Shown: piece after piece, positions 48,586-59,695 of the stretch
Numbering within the stretch: position 1 is the stretch's first letter
Layout of the letters: each line of letters starts with the position of its first letter
Source of the DNA: Tenebrio molitor
Taxonomy: Eukaryota; Arthropoda; Insecta; Coleoptera; Tenebrionidae
Assembly (NCBI RefSeq): GCF_963966145.1
Contig: NC_091047.1
Span: 29,140,001 to 29,204,000 of the forward strand
Reading direction: 5' to 3'
Length of the DNA stretch: 64,000 bases
Made by a program: the position numbers and the translations under genes
Notes under the pieces: generated by a model
What the model was told of the DNA's origin: nothing
The model's input: only the letters and a program-made list of their open reading frames with translations
Databases searched by the model: none

Positions 48586-50610
48586 ATGAACAAAAATGAA
48601 ACAAATAAAATAGATAACGAAAGCAACATGGACAAAACTTGTACACTAGTACCAAAAAAGACACTATCGTTGGTGACTATGGCACCGAAGGTACGATCAC
48701 CGACGCAACAGGAAAGTTCCGAAACTCTGAAGACGCCAAATAGCAAAAATGTCACTATTGACCTGGCGTGGGATGAAAGCCAGGGTCTCTCAGTAAGGCA
48801 AAGGCGAGGCGACACTCTGGAAATACCTAAAGGCAAAGAAAAAGATAATGCCCTGCAAATGCGTCATAAGCTAGTAGAGCTTATAGGAAAGATTGACAAG
48901 GAGACAAAAACCCTGAATGAAATTGTTCTTGGAAATCACAATACGAAGAGAGAGATTAAGGAAAGCAATACAAAAATCAGGAGCTTGATGTGTCAAGTCA
49001 TGACAGCCGAAATGCTGAGCATGCTTAAAACCCAAGGCGACAAGGCGGACGTGCAGGCTGAAGTGAAAGTGAATAAAAAAGGCTATGCTACGCAGACCAT
49101 GGAGAGGGAACGAAAGGACGACGATGCCACTAACAAAGACTGCGCCACGCAGACCACGGAGTGGGAACAAAGGGACGACGAAGTGGAACTCTCAAGAGAG
49201 CGCATAAAGAACCCGGAAAGCGCGCTGGAGCTGTTCGAAACAGCCAAGAGAAAATGGCCCGAGGATGTGTTCCTAAAGACCAAGGCTGTGCATGTGCACC
49301 CATTGAAGCAATGGGCAGACCTATTGGTGTTCTTTGTGGCTGACAAGAAAGCTGCTAAAACAGATGAGGTCCTGAAGAAATTGGGGGAAACACACATGGG
49401 CCTCAAAAAAGTAATTGAGGAAGAGCGCCTCAAAAATGGGAATATTATTGGCTCAAAGAGCGTGACCTATATGCTGGACGGAGACAAAGAGGTTGAAGAA
49501 ACCAGGACGAGGTGTCTCGTGGGGATGGACCACGAATTCACAGGGAAGGAAGCTTGGGACGAAGCGTTGAAGGCAGCACGGAAGGTTGTGGATACGATAA
49601 CTAGTACCGGCCAAAAACATGCAGCACCAACAGTTCTGGACGGACAGGGCGAACTTTGGAGGAAGGCACTAGGGTGTGCGATGATTGACGTCGAGATGTC
49701 GATGGACTTCAATTACAAAAAGCCACTCGGCAGTGGGAAAACATCCACTAAAACGGAGGGGAAAAGAGAAAGGAGGACATATGCTCTGATCGTCGAAAAG
49801 AAAGGGACGCAGTACAAAGCAGCGTTAAAACTGCGATTACAGATGATCCTGCGAGGAGCGCAATCCACGCAATGCGGAGCACCAGAGACGGAAGTCTGCT
49901 GATCACCCTCGACAAGGACGACGAGACAATCGAGGGGCTCGAGAAGGCCATAAAACAGGCAGCAGGCGATCTCGCGGTGAGGAGGGCGAGATCGGTCTCC
50001 GGGATGGAAGTACTACACGTTAGGGCCTTAGACGCGACCACTGAAAAAGGGGAAGTAATCGAAGCCCTGAAGGTAACGCTGGGCGATGCGAAGGACAAAA
50101 CGTGGAAGGTCATCGACCTGTGGCCGAATCGAAATGACACACAGGCGGTCACTATCGTCCTCCAGAAGGCGGATCCTTGCGGAAGGATACCTTAGGATCG
50201 ATCGGTGCGGTCAAGTGTAGGGTTGAGAGGCGAGTAGAGACCGAAAGGTACCGCAGGTGCTGGGCGTTTGACCATAAAACTGTGGGGTGGGTCACCGTGC
50301 AGGAGAGGGCAGGTGCACAAAATTTAGGGAAGCTTTAACAGCCCAACGCAAGAAGGCGAGATCGGCCAGGTCGAGCAAGGACGGGTCAGACCAGAACAGG
50401 CCAAACTAGGTCTCCTGGAACAGTTCGAGATGCCCAAGGTGCTGGCACAGCGGTTACAAGAGGAAAGAATGTAAAGGGATGGACAGGGAAAACCTTTGTC
50501 ACCAATGCGCCGAGGAAGGGCACAAGGCTTCAGGTCAGACCGTACTGTCTGTTCTGTAACCTGGAGGGACACATATCCGGTGGTGAAAATTGCCCGAAGG
50601 CGACGATAGA
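48586..50610 (+). pseudogene. LINE ORF1 (gag-like, three CCHC knuckles), frameshifted
   Basis: The ATG at 48586 opens 438 codons: a charged N-terminal half with a repeated ATQTxExExxDDxAT motif, then TYALIVEKKGTQYK, after which the frame is lost near 49835. The continuation, AIHAMRSTRDGSLLITLDKD to VIDLWPNRNDTQAV, is open at 49872-50195 in another frame. Further shifted pieces hold the knuckles RYRRCWAFDHK (last Cys lost), LCHQCAEEGHKA and YCLFCNLEGHISGGENC, ending about 50610. Such proteins bind the element RNA and in telomere LINEs direct it to chromosome ends. At least two frameshifts make this copy non-functional. Confidence 0.75.
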
Positions 50611-50799
50611 CCAATAAGAGAAGGCAGACGAAGAAGGACAGGGTTCAGCGAAAGCAAGGGACGAGGTTGCGAAGCCGTTGAGTCTCGCATGACTAGGTGG
50701 CCTAAAAAATAATCCTCCAAATAACCCAGACAACAATATCTCCGTTCTAAAGGGCGGAGGAGACGGGGATGATGACAAGTTGCCACCGAAAATCCTTCG

Positions 50800-53552
50800 A
50801 CTTAAAGGAGAGGGGCCAATAATTGACATAAAATTTTTGCAATTAAACTGCAACAGAAGTGTCGCTGTGCACAACCTGCTGCAGAAGACGGCGCAAGATA
50901 TGTTCGCTGACATATTGATCGTAAGCGAGGGAAACAGAAACCTTTTGAAAAAGGGTGGGTGGTACGCGCATGAAACCTGGTTATGCCTGGGTAGATCTGG
51001 AGTGCTGTAGAGTAGTCAGCGGATATGCGTCCCCAAATGCCAGCCTAGGGGAATTTCACGCCTTCCTAGATTGAAGCAGAGGGATCATTTCAGGAAGCCG
51101 GAAGCAGGTGCTCCTCGCTGGACATTTCAACGCCAAGTCACCGGCGTGGAGGTCACGGAGCGAGGACCGCAGAGGAGAGACTCTGGCCGACCTGCTGGCG
51201 GAGTGCGACATGGTCGTGCAGAATTGGGGTTGTGAACCGACTTTCAGGGGGCCACGTGGAAATTCAACGCTAGATATCACCTTCACGTCCATTGGACTGG
51301 CTCGACGTCTGAACGCCTGGAGGGTAGACGAAAGAGAAACGCTCAGCGACCACCTGCTGATCTGTTATCAGATAGACAAGAAGGAATGGCTCAGGAGCGA
51401 CGACGAGGAGGTGGATCTGGAACAATTCTGGCGAAGGAGACTTCGAGCGGGAAGTGACAAACAAGTTGAGCGCAATACGGGACAGATCTGTTACGCAGGT
51501 CGTGGAGTCCATAAAACTGGCTTGCCACGGAATGCTCAAACAGAAGCGTCTGCCTGGGAGAAACCGCAAGCCCGTGTACTGGTGGAACGGAGAGGTAGCC
51601 GCCAAAAGAAGATCTTGCTTGGAGCTTAAAAGAATGCTCTCGAGAGCGAACAGGAGAAGGCGAGAGCAAGGCGAATACAAGAGGGCGCGCAAGGAGCTAA
51701 GAGCGGCAATCTGTAAGGCAAAGGAGGAATCTTGGGCGAAGCTCATTGAGGAGGTGGACAAATGAGCCATGGGGAAACGGCTATAAAATAGCCGTAGGAA
51801 AGCTCAAGACGATCGAAAATGTCGAACCCTTTACGGAGGAGGAACTCCAAACGGCAGCGCAAAAGCTTCGGTCAGGAAAAGCCCCGGGACCAGATGGTAT
51901 ACCGCCGGAGGCAGTAAAGGCGGCAGCGAAGGCAGTTCCCGAAGTCGTTCTGAACGCGATGAACGCAACACTAAAGGAGGGCGTCTTCCCAAAAATTTGG
52001 AAGAGAGCCAAGCTTGTTCTGATACCGAAGGGTATAGACGAGGGACCCGACAGGAGGCCAATCTGCTTACTGGACGCCATGCACAAACTGCTTGAGCATA
52101 TGGTCAGGGCGCGACTGATGAAGGACCTGGAGGAAAAAGGTGGGCTATCCGACCTTTGCAAATGACGGTGTGTGGGGTAGAAAGGACCTCTGCGCACTGA
52201 TCACGATCGACGTGGAAAATGAATTTAACTCCGCACCGTGGGGAAAAATTGCAGAAGCGCTGGAAGGGCGAGAGATAAACCCAGACGTGATTGGCTTGGT
52301 ACAGAGTTACTTAACCGATAGAACACTCATAGTCGATGAGGATGCGGAGATCGAGGTGTCGTGTGGGGTTCCGCAGGGATCCGTTCTGGGCCCAACCTTG
52401 TGAAACCTGATGTACGACGGAGTCCTGCGCCTGGAAACGCCGGTGGGAGCAAGACTGATAGCCTACGCGGATGATTTGGCCGTTGTCGCCGTTGGAAGAA
52501 CGGAAGCCGACCTGGCGGAGGTCGCGGACGAAACGCTAGAGACGGTCAGCCAGTGGATGGAAGCGACTGGGTTGCGCATTGCAGCGCACAAGACTGAGGC
52601 TATCCTGCTGACCGGGAAAAGGCGCTCTGGAAGAGTGTTTTTCCACATGAATGGGAAAGAAATACCACCCAAAGAGACGGTAAAATACCTGGGGATTCGA
52701 CTTGACCGTGCGAGGACTTTCATCCCCCACGTGGAGGAAACGACAGCGAAGGCAGAGAGAATGGCGGCGCTGCTGGGCAGGATAATGCCCAATGTTAAAG
52801 GCGCGCGGAGTAGCCGAAGAAAGCTGTTAGCGGCTGTGATCCACAGCCGTCTACTGTATGGATCGGCGGCCTGGATCGATGCCCTGAGGGTCAGAAAGAA
52901 CGTAGAGGCGATGACTAGAGCGCAGAGAAGGATTCTTTTAAGGGTAGCCTGCGCGTATAGGACCGTGTCGGCAGAGGCGCTGCAAGCCATAACTGGAATC
53001 ATCCCATTAAATGTGCAGGCAAAAGCCGGAGAATTTCGTCGACAGAACCCGCACAACAAGGAAGAATAGAAAAAGGGACCAATGAGAGAATGACAGAAAA
53101 GGTGGAACAACGCCGTGAAAGGAAGGTGGACTAGAACCTTGATTCCAAATCTGGAAACATGGGTGGAGAGAAAGCACGGGGAGACCGACTTTCACCTGAC
53201 ACAAGCTCTCTCTGGGCATGGCTGTTTTGCAGAATTCTTGCACAGGATAAGAAAAGCAAACAGTCCGGAATGTTGGTTGTGATGCGGAGTTGGACGATGT
53301 GGACCACACTCTGTTCCATTGCGAAAGATGGGACCAGGAAAGATTGCAGCTAATGAGGGAGACAACAGAATGGTCGATGAGGGATAATTTCGTAAATATC
53401 CTATTACCCACCAAAGAGGATTGGAAGGCCGCAAGCAAATACGTGAGAGTCATTCTGAAGGCCAAGGAAGAATTCAAAAGAGAGCGGGAGAAACTGAATG
53501 GAAACGAGGATGGTGACGTTCAGCCTAGGAGACATACTGGGCATCTGAAGTA
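50800..53552 (+). pseudogene. LINE ORF2 (endonuclease + reverse transcriptase), broken
   Basis: The order is: endonuclease start IKFLQLNCNRSVAVHNLLQ (about 50820); after a frameshift VLLAGHFNAKSPAW and STLDITF...LSDHLLI (51108-51390), with His in place of Asp in the GDFNA motif; reverse transcriptase from EELQTAAQKLRSGKAPGPDG (about 51835) through ITIDVENEFNSAPW, CGVPQGSVLGP (before a TGA at 52401-52403), and AYADDLAVVAVG with the catalytic YADD near 52460; and the C-terminal region ending CWLCDAELDDVDHTLFHC, a CCHC knuckle, and TGHLK with a stop at 53552. Frames change near 51010-51100, 51450-51500, 51770, 52140, 53070 and 53280. It is a recognisable but dead polymerase gene. Confidence 0.8.
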
Positions 53553-53708
53553 ATGTGCAAACAGTTCCGGGTGCCCAGGAGAGGATATGAGGAGGGGTTT
53601 TTAGTGGGTAGACTCGCCCTGACTACCAAGGCCAGGAGTCCCACACTCCCCAGGGCAACTTGGTGTTGTACGTAACGTATTTTCCCCTCCTCCCGAAAAA
53701 AAAAGAAA

Positions 53709-53725
53709 GGTCAGGTCAGGCCAGG
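53709..53725 (+). repeat. (TCAGG)n telomere-type repeat, right of the LINE
   Basis: GGTCAGGTCAGGCCAGG directly follows the LINE poly-A tail. With the left tract it shows the element inserted into, or arrived with, telomeric repeat sequence. Confidence 0.8.
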
Positions 53726-53814
53726 TTTGAGTTTTAATTTTCAATATTTAAAATTCGCGCGCTTAAACAGTTAGGGGCAGAGCGTGCTTAGGCTATGTGA
53801 TAAATGCATTCTCG

Positions 53815-53905
53815 CGTGGTTGATCTGTTGCTCATTCGGAAAACGATAACAGCATCATAGCGGCCCCAGATTTCAGGTACACGATGATTCGCGCCGACAA
53901 CCAGA
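53815..53905. repeat. Satellite-like unit, right of the LINE
   Basis: Carries GTTGCTCATTCGGAAAACGA, AGCGGCCCCAGATTTCAGGT and ACACGATGATTCGCGCCGAC, continuing the repeat seen at 46.6-48.0 kb. Here the junction between unit end and unit start is uninterrupted. Confidence 0.7.
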
Positions 53906-54030
53906 CCCTCGCCAAACACGTGCCCACGGCTCTAGCGTTTCTCCCACTTGTTTTGGCGACACACCTGAATCTTGCCCGTTTTCCCCATTTACGTTGCTCC
54001 AGGATCAAACGGACCCCATGCTACTCGTCG

Positions 54031-54241
54031 ATACTGAAACGTTTCGACTTCCTTGACTTTTCCTCGATAAAACTTTCCTCTCTTATTTGGTGTATTGTTG
54101 GTTGCCGCCTTCCCTCGGATGAAATTTTTGCGGAAAAATACTGAAACGTTTCGACTTCCTTGACTTTTCCTCGATGATTTTTTTCCCTCATTTGGTGTAT
54201 TGTTGGTTGCCGCATTCCCGCGGATGAAATTTTGCGGAAAA
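54031..54241. repeat. Two-copy tandem repeat, ~107 bp unit
   Basis: ATACTGAAACGTTTCGACTT begins units at 54031 and 54138. The copies share TTTGGTGTATTGTTGGTTGC and end TTGCGGAAAA, differing by small indels. They are non-coding. Confidence 0.75.
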
Positions 54242-54374
54242 ATACGAAACAAAAATAATGAGAAAAGAAATATTTATGGATCTTACGTTGTGTTTTATTT
54301 TTCTTTTTGTTTAATTAGGTTCTAACGAGAGGCCGTACCTTCGGAAGGTTTTTTCAAAAATAGAATTAAAACGA

Positions 54375-54730
54375 GGTAGCTCGGTGGCCGCATGGCTGTC
54401 GGAGACAGTGCTCCGAGGTCGCGGTCCCGGCGCTAGTGGGTTCGAATCCTACCGAAGGGAGAGGATTTTTTCGAAGGAAGGAAACTCCGCCGGGCCATGG
54501 ATGTGTGTGTATGTCTAGTAGGGGCTGACGGTAGGGTGGTGGAGGGAAGAGCGACACTCTCCCGACACCACCGCGAGGTCAGCAGGGTTCAAATCCCAGG
54601 CCGAATGGGCTTCCCATGGATGTTGTGTGTTGTGGTATTCGTGTTGTGTCGTCCAGAAAAAGGAGAGGAGAGAGGGTGGGCGTGGGTACCTGATAGGCCT
54701 GTTAGGTGAAAGGGGAAAGGCAAAAAAAAA
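54375..54730 (+). mobile_element. Dimeric tRNA-like SINE with 13-bp target duplication
   Basis: The first unit has an RNA polymerase III A box (TAGCTCGGTGG at 54378) and a perfect B box (GGTTCGAATCC near 54439). About 150 bp on, the second unit has a B box (GGTTCAAATCC) preceded by a weaker A-box region. The tail is A-rich (54722-54730). AGAATTAAAACGA is duplicated exactly at 54362-54374 and 54731-54743, the mark of LINE-mediated insertion. No cloverleaf folds well enough for a real tRNA gene. Confidence 0.75.
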
Positions 54731-55144
54731 AGAATTAAAACGATTGAGCACACTTAATAGTATATTAAGTATAAAGAACGGTAATGACAATGTACCGATC
54801 GAAGACAATTATCTGAGATCTGAGATTGTCTGAGATCGATACATTGTCATTAACGTTCGTGATGCTTATGAGGTTTTTTTGCGCGATTGAATATTTATTA
54901 CAAAACATTCACATCTAGAATAGACCCAATGCGATACGTGTTTATACCATTCACATCTGTTGCCACAATGTCGATTTTTGTATCGCGTTTCTAAGGCAAT
55001 CTGCAAACAACTACCGCCATTGCAGTTTTTGTGCGCAAATTTCGCCAGTTGTGTTGAAAAACAAGCAGTAAAATGAGTGATATTAGTGATTCCGAAAACG
55101 AAGTGGATGTTGTAGAAGAAACTTTGAATGTGCGGTGCGTCACA

Positions 55145-55955
55145 AATAAAGAATTTTTGAAACTAAGGACCTCAACGTGTAATTAAGAAGACAAGGAAAA
55201 TTTGGGGTATGAAAATTTTGATAAAATGTTGTTGCACAGTCTAGGACTGGTTTACAAATCTATGAGGGGCGTGATGACCAACTCAATAGACCGGGACCAA
55301 TGGCTTAATGTGACTTCCGAATCACGAGATAGAATATAGCCTTTTTTTTCCGCCCTGGGTCGGAATCGAACCCGCGACCTTCGCGTCCCTGAGCCGAAAC
55401 GGACTCCCTTAGGCTATATTCTTGCCTGTCGCGGTAAGTTCGCTAATATTATTTCATTGCAGCGGCAAGGAATGCCGACCACAAGAGCCGTGTGAGTTTC
55501 CAGAAAGTGCTAACATCTTGTCTTCAACTTCTGTCTACATAAATCAAGAATTTTCGAAACCAGCGAACTCAATATGAAATCAAGAAGACAAGGAAAATCC
55601 GGGGTATGAATATTTTGGCAACTCTAATGTCGCGGCAAGTCTGTTACTAAAATTGTTTCATTGCAGCGGCAAGGAAAGCCGACTACAAGAGCCGTGTGAG
55701 TTTCCAGAAAGTGCTAACATCTTGTCTTCAACTTCTGTCTACATAAATGAAGAATTTTCGAAATCAACAACCTCAATGTGTACCTAATCAAGAAGACAAG
55801 GAAAATGCGGGGTATGAAAATTTTGACAATGCCAATGTCGCGGCAAGTTTGCTAATGCTATTTCATTGCAGCGCCAAGGAAAGCCGACTACAAGAGCTTT
55901 ATGAGTTTCCAGAAAGTGCCCCCACATCTTGTCTTCAACTTCTGTCTGCATAAAA
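55145..55955 (+). repeat. ~205-bp tandem repeats resembling duplicated exons
   Basis: AGCGGCAAGG-type unit starts recur at 55461, 55665 and 55870, a period of 204-205 bp, with an earlier partial unit at 55145-55228. Each unit has TTTCATTGCAG, then a coding-like stretch (KESRLQEPCEFPESA), CTTCAACTTCTGTCTACATAA, and a second stretch (NQEDKENAGYENFDN) ending near GCGGTAAGT or GCGGCAAGT. These look like splice acceptor and donor sites around small exons. An ATG at 55074 starts MSDISDSENEVDVVEETLNV just upstream, ending at a GTGCGT. Frames do not stay open between units, so this is probably a decayed gene or repeat family of unknown function. Confidence 0.5.
55229..55431 (-). mobile_element. tRNA-derived SINE-like insertion in the tandem repeat
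   Basis: This segment interrupts one 205-bp unit. On the - strand it has AGTCCGTTTCGGCTCAGGGA, then a B box in GGTCGCGGGTTCGATTCCGA, followed by an A-run and a unique tail. AGAATATAGCC recurs inverted as GGCTATATTCT around the tRNA-like core, forming a stem. No clean target duplication was found. Confidence 0.45.
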
Positions 55956-58915
55956 ATTAATTTAATAATCGATTAATTTTGAATAAACTTTACTTACCGT
56001 TCTAGAACACCAAAAATTACTTACCGTCGAGTTTATCGTTAGCAACGAGTAAACAAAGCTTACCGTCTTGGAAACAGACGTGGTAAACTAGCAAATAGAG
56101 TACAATCGCGCAAAAATTTTATTTAACAAATAATCGAGTGTGGTGGTGTTTGGTCCCAACAAACAGTGTGAATAAATCAATGAGTTTAATAAAGACGTTG
56201 GTGGATATTTGACTCCGGTAGATTTGACTCATGAATAAATTACTAAACTGGGTAAATACAGAAATTTCTGGTGCGGACAGCATTATACGGGTTTGAGATG
56301 CGACCTATGTGATCCGATTTAGATTTGAATTATTTCTCCAATTAAATTGAACCCGACGCGAAGCCCTGGAATCTCATAGATCACCTTGGTCTACTCCGGT
56401 GGTCGAAAATAAAAGGGAAAAGGGTTCTAACAGGGCTAAAGGGTACGTCTCTTCACGTGTCAGCTGGCCTAGTTTGGTCGCTGCCCCCCTTGGGGGTGAC
56501 GCAGCTAATTTTGTGCTCTTACGCCGGACCACAGCTAATTGAGTGCGACGGACATTGGCGGTAGCTTCCCGAACTCAAGACTTCAAGATATAAATAATGA
56601 ATGGAAATGTTTTATTATGATTGTATACTAGTTCCCCTTGACGAGAGCACGTTTCCCCAATCGGTAAATGCAAGAAGATCACATACTTCGCGATAAAGAA
56701 ATTAATTTAAGATTCTAAAGAGTCGCGTGGTCATCAAGTGCTCAAAGAAAATAATATAATCTTTATTTCAACACAATAATGAACTAATGTTGTGTGAATA
56801 ATTAAACCGCGACTACAATGCAAGTACAAGAATTAGATAAATAATTTACCTTGTAATTTTAAAGCACGGAGTCACATGGAACGTACCTCCGGCTACTTTG
56901 GAGATCAAACCCCGAGTGAATCAAAAAAGCCCTGTTTGCCGTCCCGCATTCTGTTTTATCATTTTTGGCGCACCCCACTTTCGCAACCGCTACTTGACCA
57001 AAGTGACCAATCAGCTCGGTTCTACTTTACTGGTTACTCACGCCGATCGCGACACCTTTCGATATCTCTAGAACATTTGAAATAACATTTTCCGGTTGCT
57101 ACCATAATTTTAAACCAGACCGAATGTACATAATTTGTTGTTGAATTAGAACTCTGAAAAAGGACACTAAATTACTGACTCTATACAATAATAAAAATCA
57201 GCACTAAGAAACAAACAGAAATAAACATGAAACAAATTAACATTGTTGTGAAACCTAAATTAGGCTTGAAACGCTATTACGCAATTGCCATGCCATGCAT
57301 CTAAATTACGTAAATCTGCTATTTCTAATAATTGTTTTACATTGGTTTGATTCCCCAAAATTGTTCAAATTCATTAGTAATCTTCATTCGCTATTTCTCA
57401 CTCACACATCTGCTTTCTACAACTACCTGGCTTTACCGTTAACCTGTTGTCTGTGTTTTTTACCGACACCTTTTCTAGTTAGCTTTGTTACTTTTCTAAG
57501 TACAAGTGCAAACGATTTTAGTTATTTTCTACGATAAAGCGCTCTGTTTCTAATTTGCAATTCTCGCCCTATAATTATAAATATAAAACAAATTTGAGAA
57601 TACTAAAAAAAGTCAATTAACATTAATTTGGTGGTTCTCTCAATTTGAAACCTGCTAACATCAAATTCATTAATTTAATTATTCCCAGATTTTAACTGGA
57701 CCTACCAAATTGTCGTACGAATAATTTTTTGCAAAGTTTCTTTTCCCATGAAAATCCGTTACTTTTGTGTTGCGTTTGGATCGGACGCGTATCTGCATTT
57801 TCAAATAAAGGCCAGCAGATTTCACTTGACGAATGTGGTGCCACTTTTGCCGACAAAGACATCAATAAAATTTACAACTGACCAGCATTTCCGTCTCAAA
57901 GAACGGCTTTTAAAATGTTTCGTTGAAATTATTTTAAAAATTAAAATTTTTCATTTAGCGAACCTATTCGGACCGTTACAATACCCAGAGAATTACACAA
58001 GACCTCTGCCCTAATTTTTACTTCATCCGTGCATCATCGGAATAAACAAAGGCAAAAACATACCTGTGAACCAGTGTTAGGATAATACTACCTGGATTAA
58101 CCTGCGCAGCCCGTTAGCGTCACACGTGATGCTACACTTATATGCCACAAACAGGAAGGCTGTACGCGATTCGTGAAGATCGAGTCACGCCTTTGATTTG
58201 ATTTTAATAATACACAAATTGAACGACTCAAAGAATTGTTACAACAAAACACTCAATTTTCAAATAAAGCAACAGAAAACACAACCGTTCAGTTCGAGAG
58301 CGTCCCCTTTTCCAACAGGTAGAAAAAACCAAAAATCAAAAATGGCTCCACTCTTCCGCGGTCGGAACTTCTCGATGATCTTCGTGCGTCGTCGCTTCTG
58401 CTCCTATTTCTTTTTTAGTTTGTTTCGGCGGCGGCAATTTGAATTCAAATTGGGGTATTACAACCGCTATTTTACAAAATCCATTTTGATTTGGAAAGAT
58501 CTTTATTGGGGAAAGAGATCGCTCATTTTAAATCTTTCTTCAAGATCATAAACGTTATTTCATCTACTCCAGACACTAACATAATGATGCACCTTTATGA
58601 CGTTGGAAACTTCACGTTGTTTGGAATAATATGAAATGCTACTATTTATTTTCAGAAAAATGCTGACAAATTCTTTTTCATGACTCATGAGACTCAGATG
58701 CAGGGAGCGGCATTGTGTAGTTATACATTTCCCAAAGTATTACTAAGATGCTCCCTGCAGGTGAGGGAATAAATATTCGTTCATTGTATAGTCCGTCTAT
58801 GGATATTTTAAATTAACTTTTTGATTCCTTGAGTGGTTTATTGTCCGCTTAACGAGGGTTGTCGTAAAAGTGGTTAGTACCGATCCTCAATAATCCGCAG
58901 GTACAATCGCAACAA
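55956..58915. other. Intergenic stretch, no gene seen
   Basis: About 3 kb of AT-rich DNA with a GC-richer island at 56390-56590. Open frames at 57295-57537, 57748-58014 and 58198-58551 (+ strand) have no recognisable domain and low-complexity composition. A short stem, TGCAGGGAGC with GCTCCCTGCA, spans 58698-58760. No element ends were confirmed. Confidence 0.45.
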
Positions 58916-58941
58916 TCTGACCTGACCTGACCTGACCTAAC
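58916..58941 (-). repeat. (CCTGA)n, i.e. TCAGG repeats on the - strand
   Basis: About five units of CCTGA end in CCTAA. This is an interstitial telomere-type tract in the opposite orientation to that at 48 kb. It has no LINE attached. Confidence 0.7.
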
Positions 58942-59695
58942 TTTGAGAAATTAACTCGACTAACGTGTTCCGTCTACTGCGCAACTTTATTGGTGTGTTC
59001 TCCTTAAAGTCTTTTCAGTCTAGTATTGCCGATAAAACTGACCTTCTAAAATGGTTTCGATGGGATGGTAGGGGATGAAGATGTGGTGTACTCAAGACAT
59101 TGTTTTACTTATCAGTTATTTGCATTTGTTATTATCGTGCCGCATCAACATGAGTTGCCAAAAAGTCACAAATGAAAGAGGAAAAACCTTGATTATTGTA
59201 AATGGTTTTACATTTTGTCGTAAAGAGTGTTGAAAAGTTGAAAAGTGGTGAAACTTTTCGGGCGTGTAGCAACAAAATGTGCAATGCTAAAATTTTCAGT
59301 TGGTGAAGAATAACTTCCCGATGAAATAAAATACATAACCATCAAGAAATCAAGCAAAATTAAACACTCAAATAATAAATGCTGGTGTAAAGCGAAAAGC
59401 TATGGATGATATTTCTGAACGGCCTTCGAAATTGATACACAATGTTTTAATCGAAAACGGTAAGGTTTCAACAATTTTATTCAGAATAAATATTTACAAT
59501 AACACTTTTTAGCTCACGTATTAAACACAATTACAGAAAAAGATACAAGCAATATCAGAAGAAATATTGATAATAAAAGTAGGCAACTGGCAGTGCCAGT
59601 GTGAGTTTATATTAAAAAAAAAATGGAATCAATCCTCTCAGGTATCGGTCCGCAAGGTACATGTGGGATTAAGAATCCGTAGAGACGATACCTTC

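Larger units (their letters stand above)
48078..53708 (+). mobile_element. R1-clade LINE of the telomere-repeat-targeted (SART/TRAS-like) type, 5.6 kb, inactive
   Basis: The element is bounded by TCAGG repeats on both sides and ends with an A-run (53696-53704) plus GAAA. It is GC-rich in an AT-rich region and carries a 0.5-kb 5' UTR, ORF1 with zinc knuckles, ORF2 with apurinic-type endonuclease, reverse transcriptase and a C-terminal CCHC knuckle, and a short 3' UTR. This layout is that of R1-clade LINEs. Insertion between telomeric repeats is the habit of SART and TRAS families. TCAGG reads in the same direction as the element, which should help decide between the two. Both ORFs contain frameshifts or stops. 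Confidence 0.85.

Noticed and set aside
49083..53477. Long open frames on the - strand across the LINE
   Set aside because: They mirror the GC-rich coding strand and contain no recognisable domains.
48078..53708. Endogenous virus or LTR retrotransposon
   Set aside because: No LTRs, protease or integrase; apurinic-type endonuclease, poly-A tail and TCAGG flanks indicate a non-LTR element.
54375..54450. Possible tRNA gene
   Set aside because: A and B boxes are good, but no cloverleaf pairs properly and the segment belongs to a longer insertion with a target duplication and A tail, so it is a SINE.
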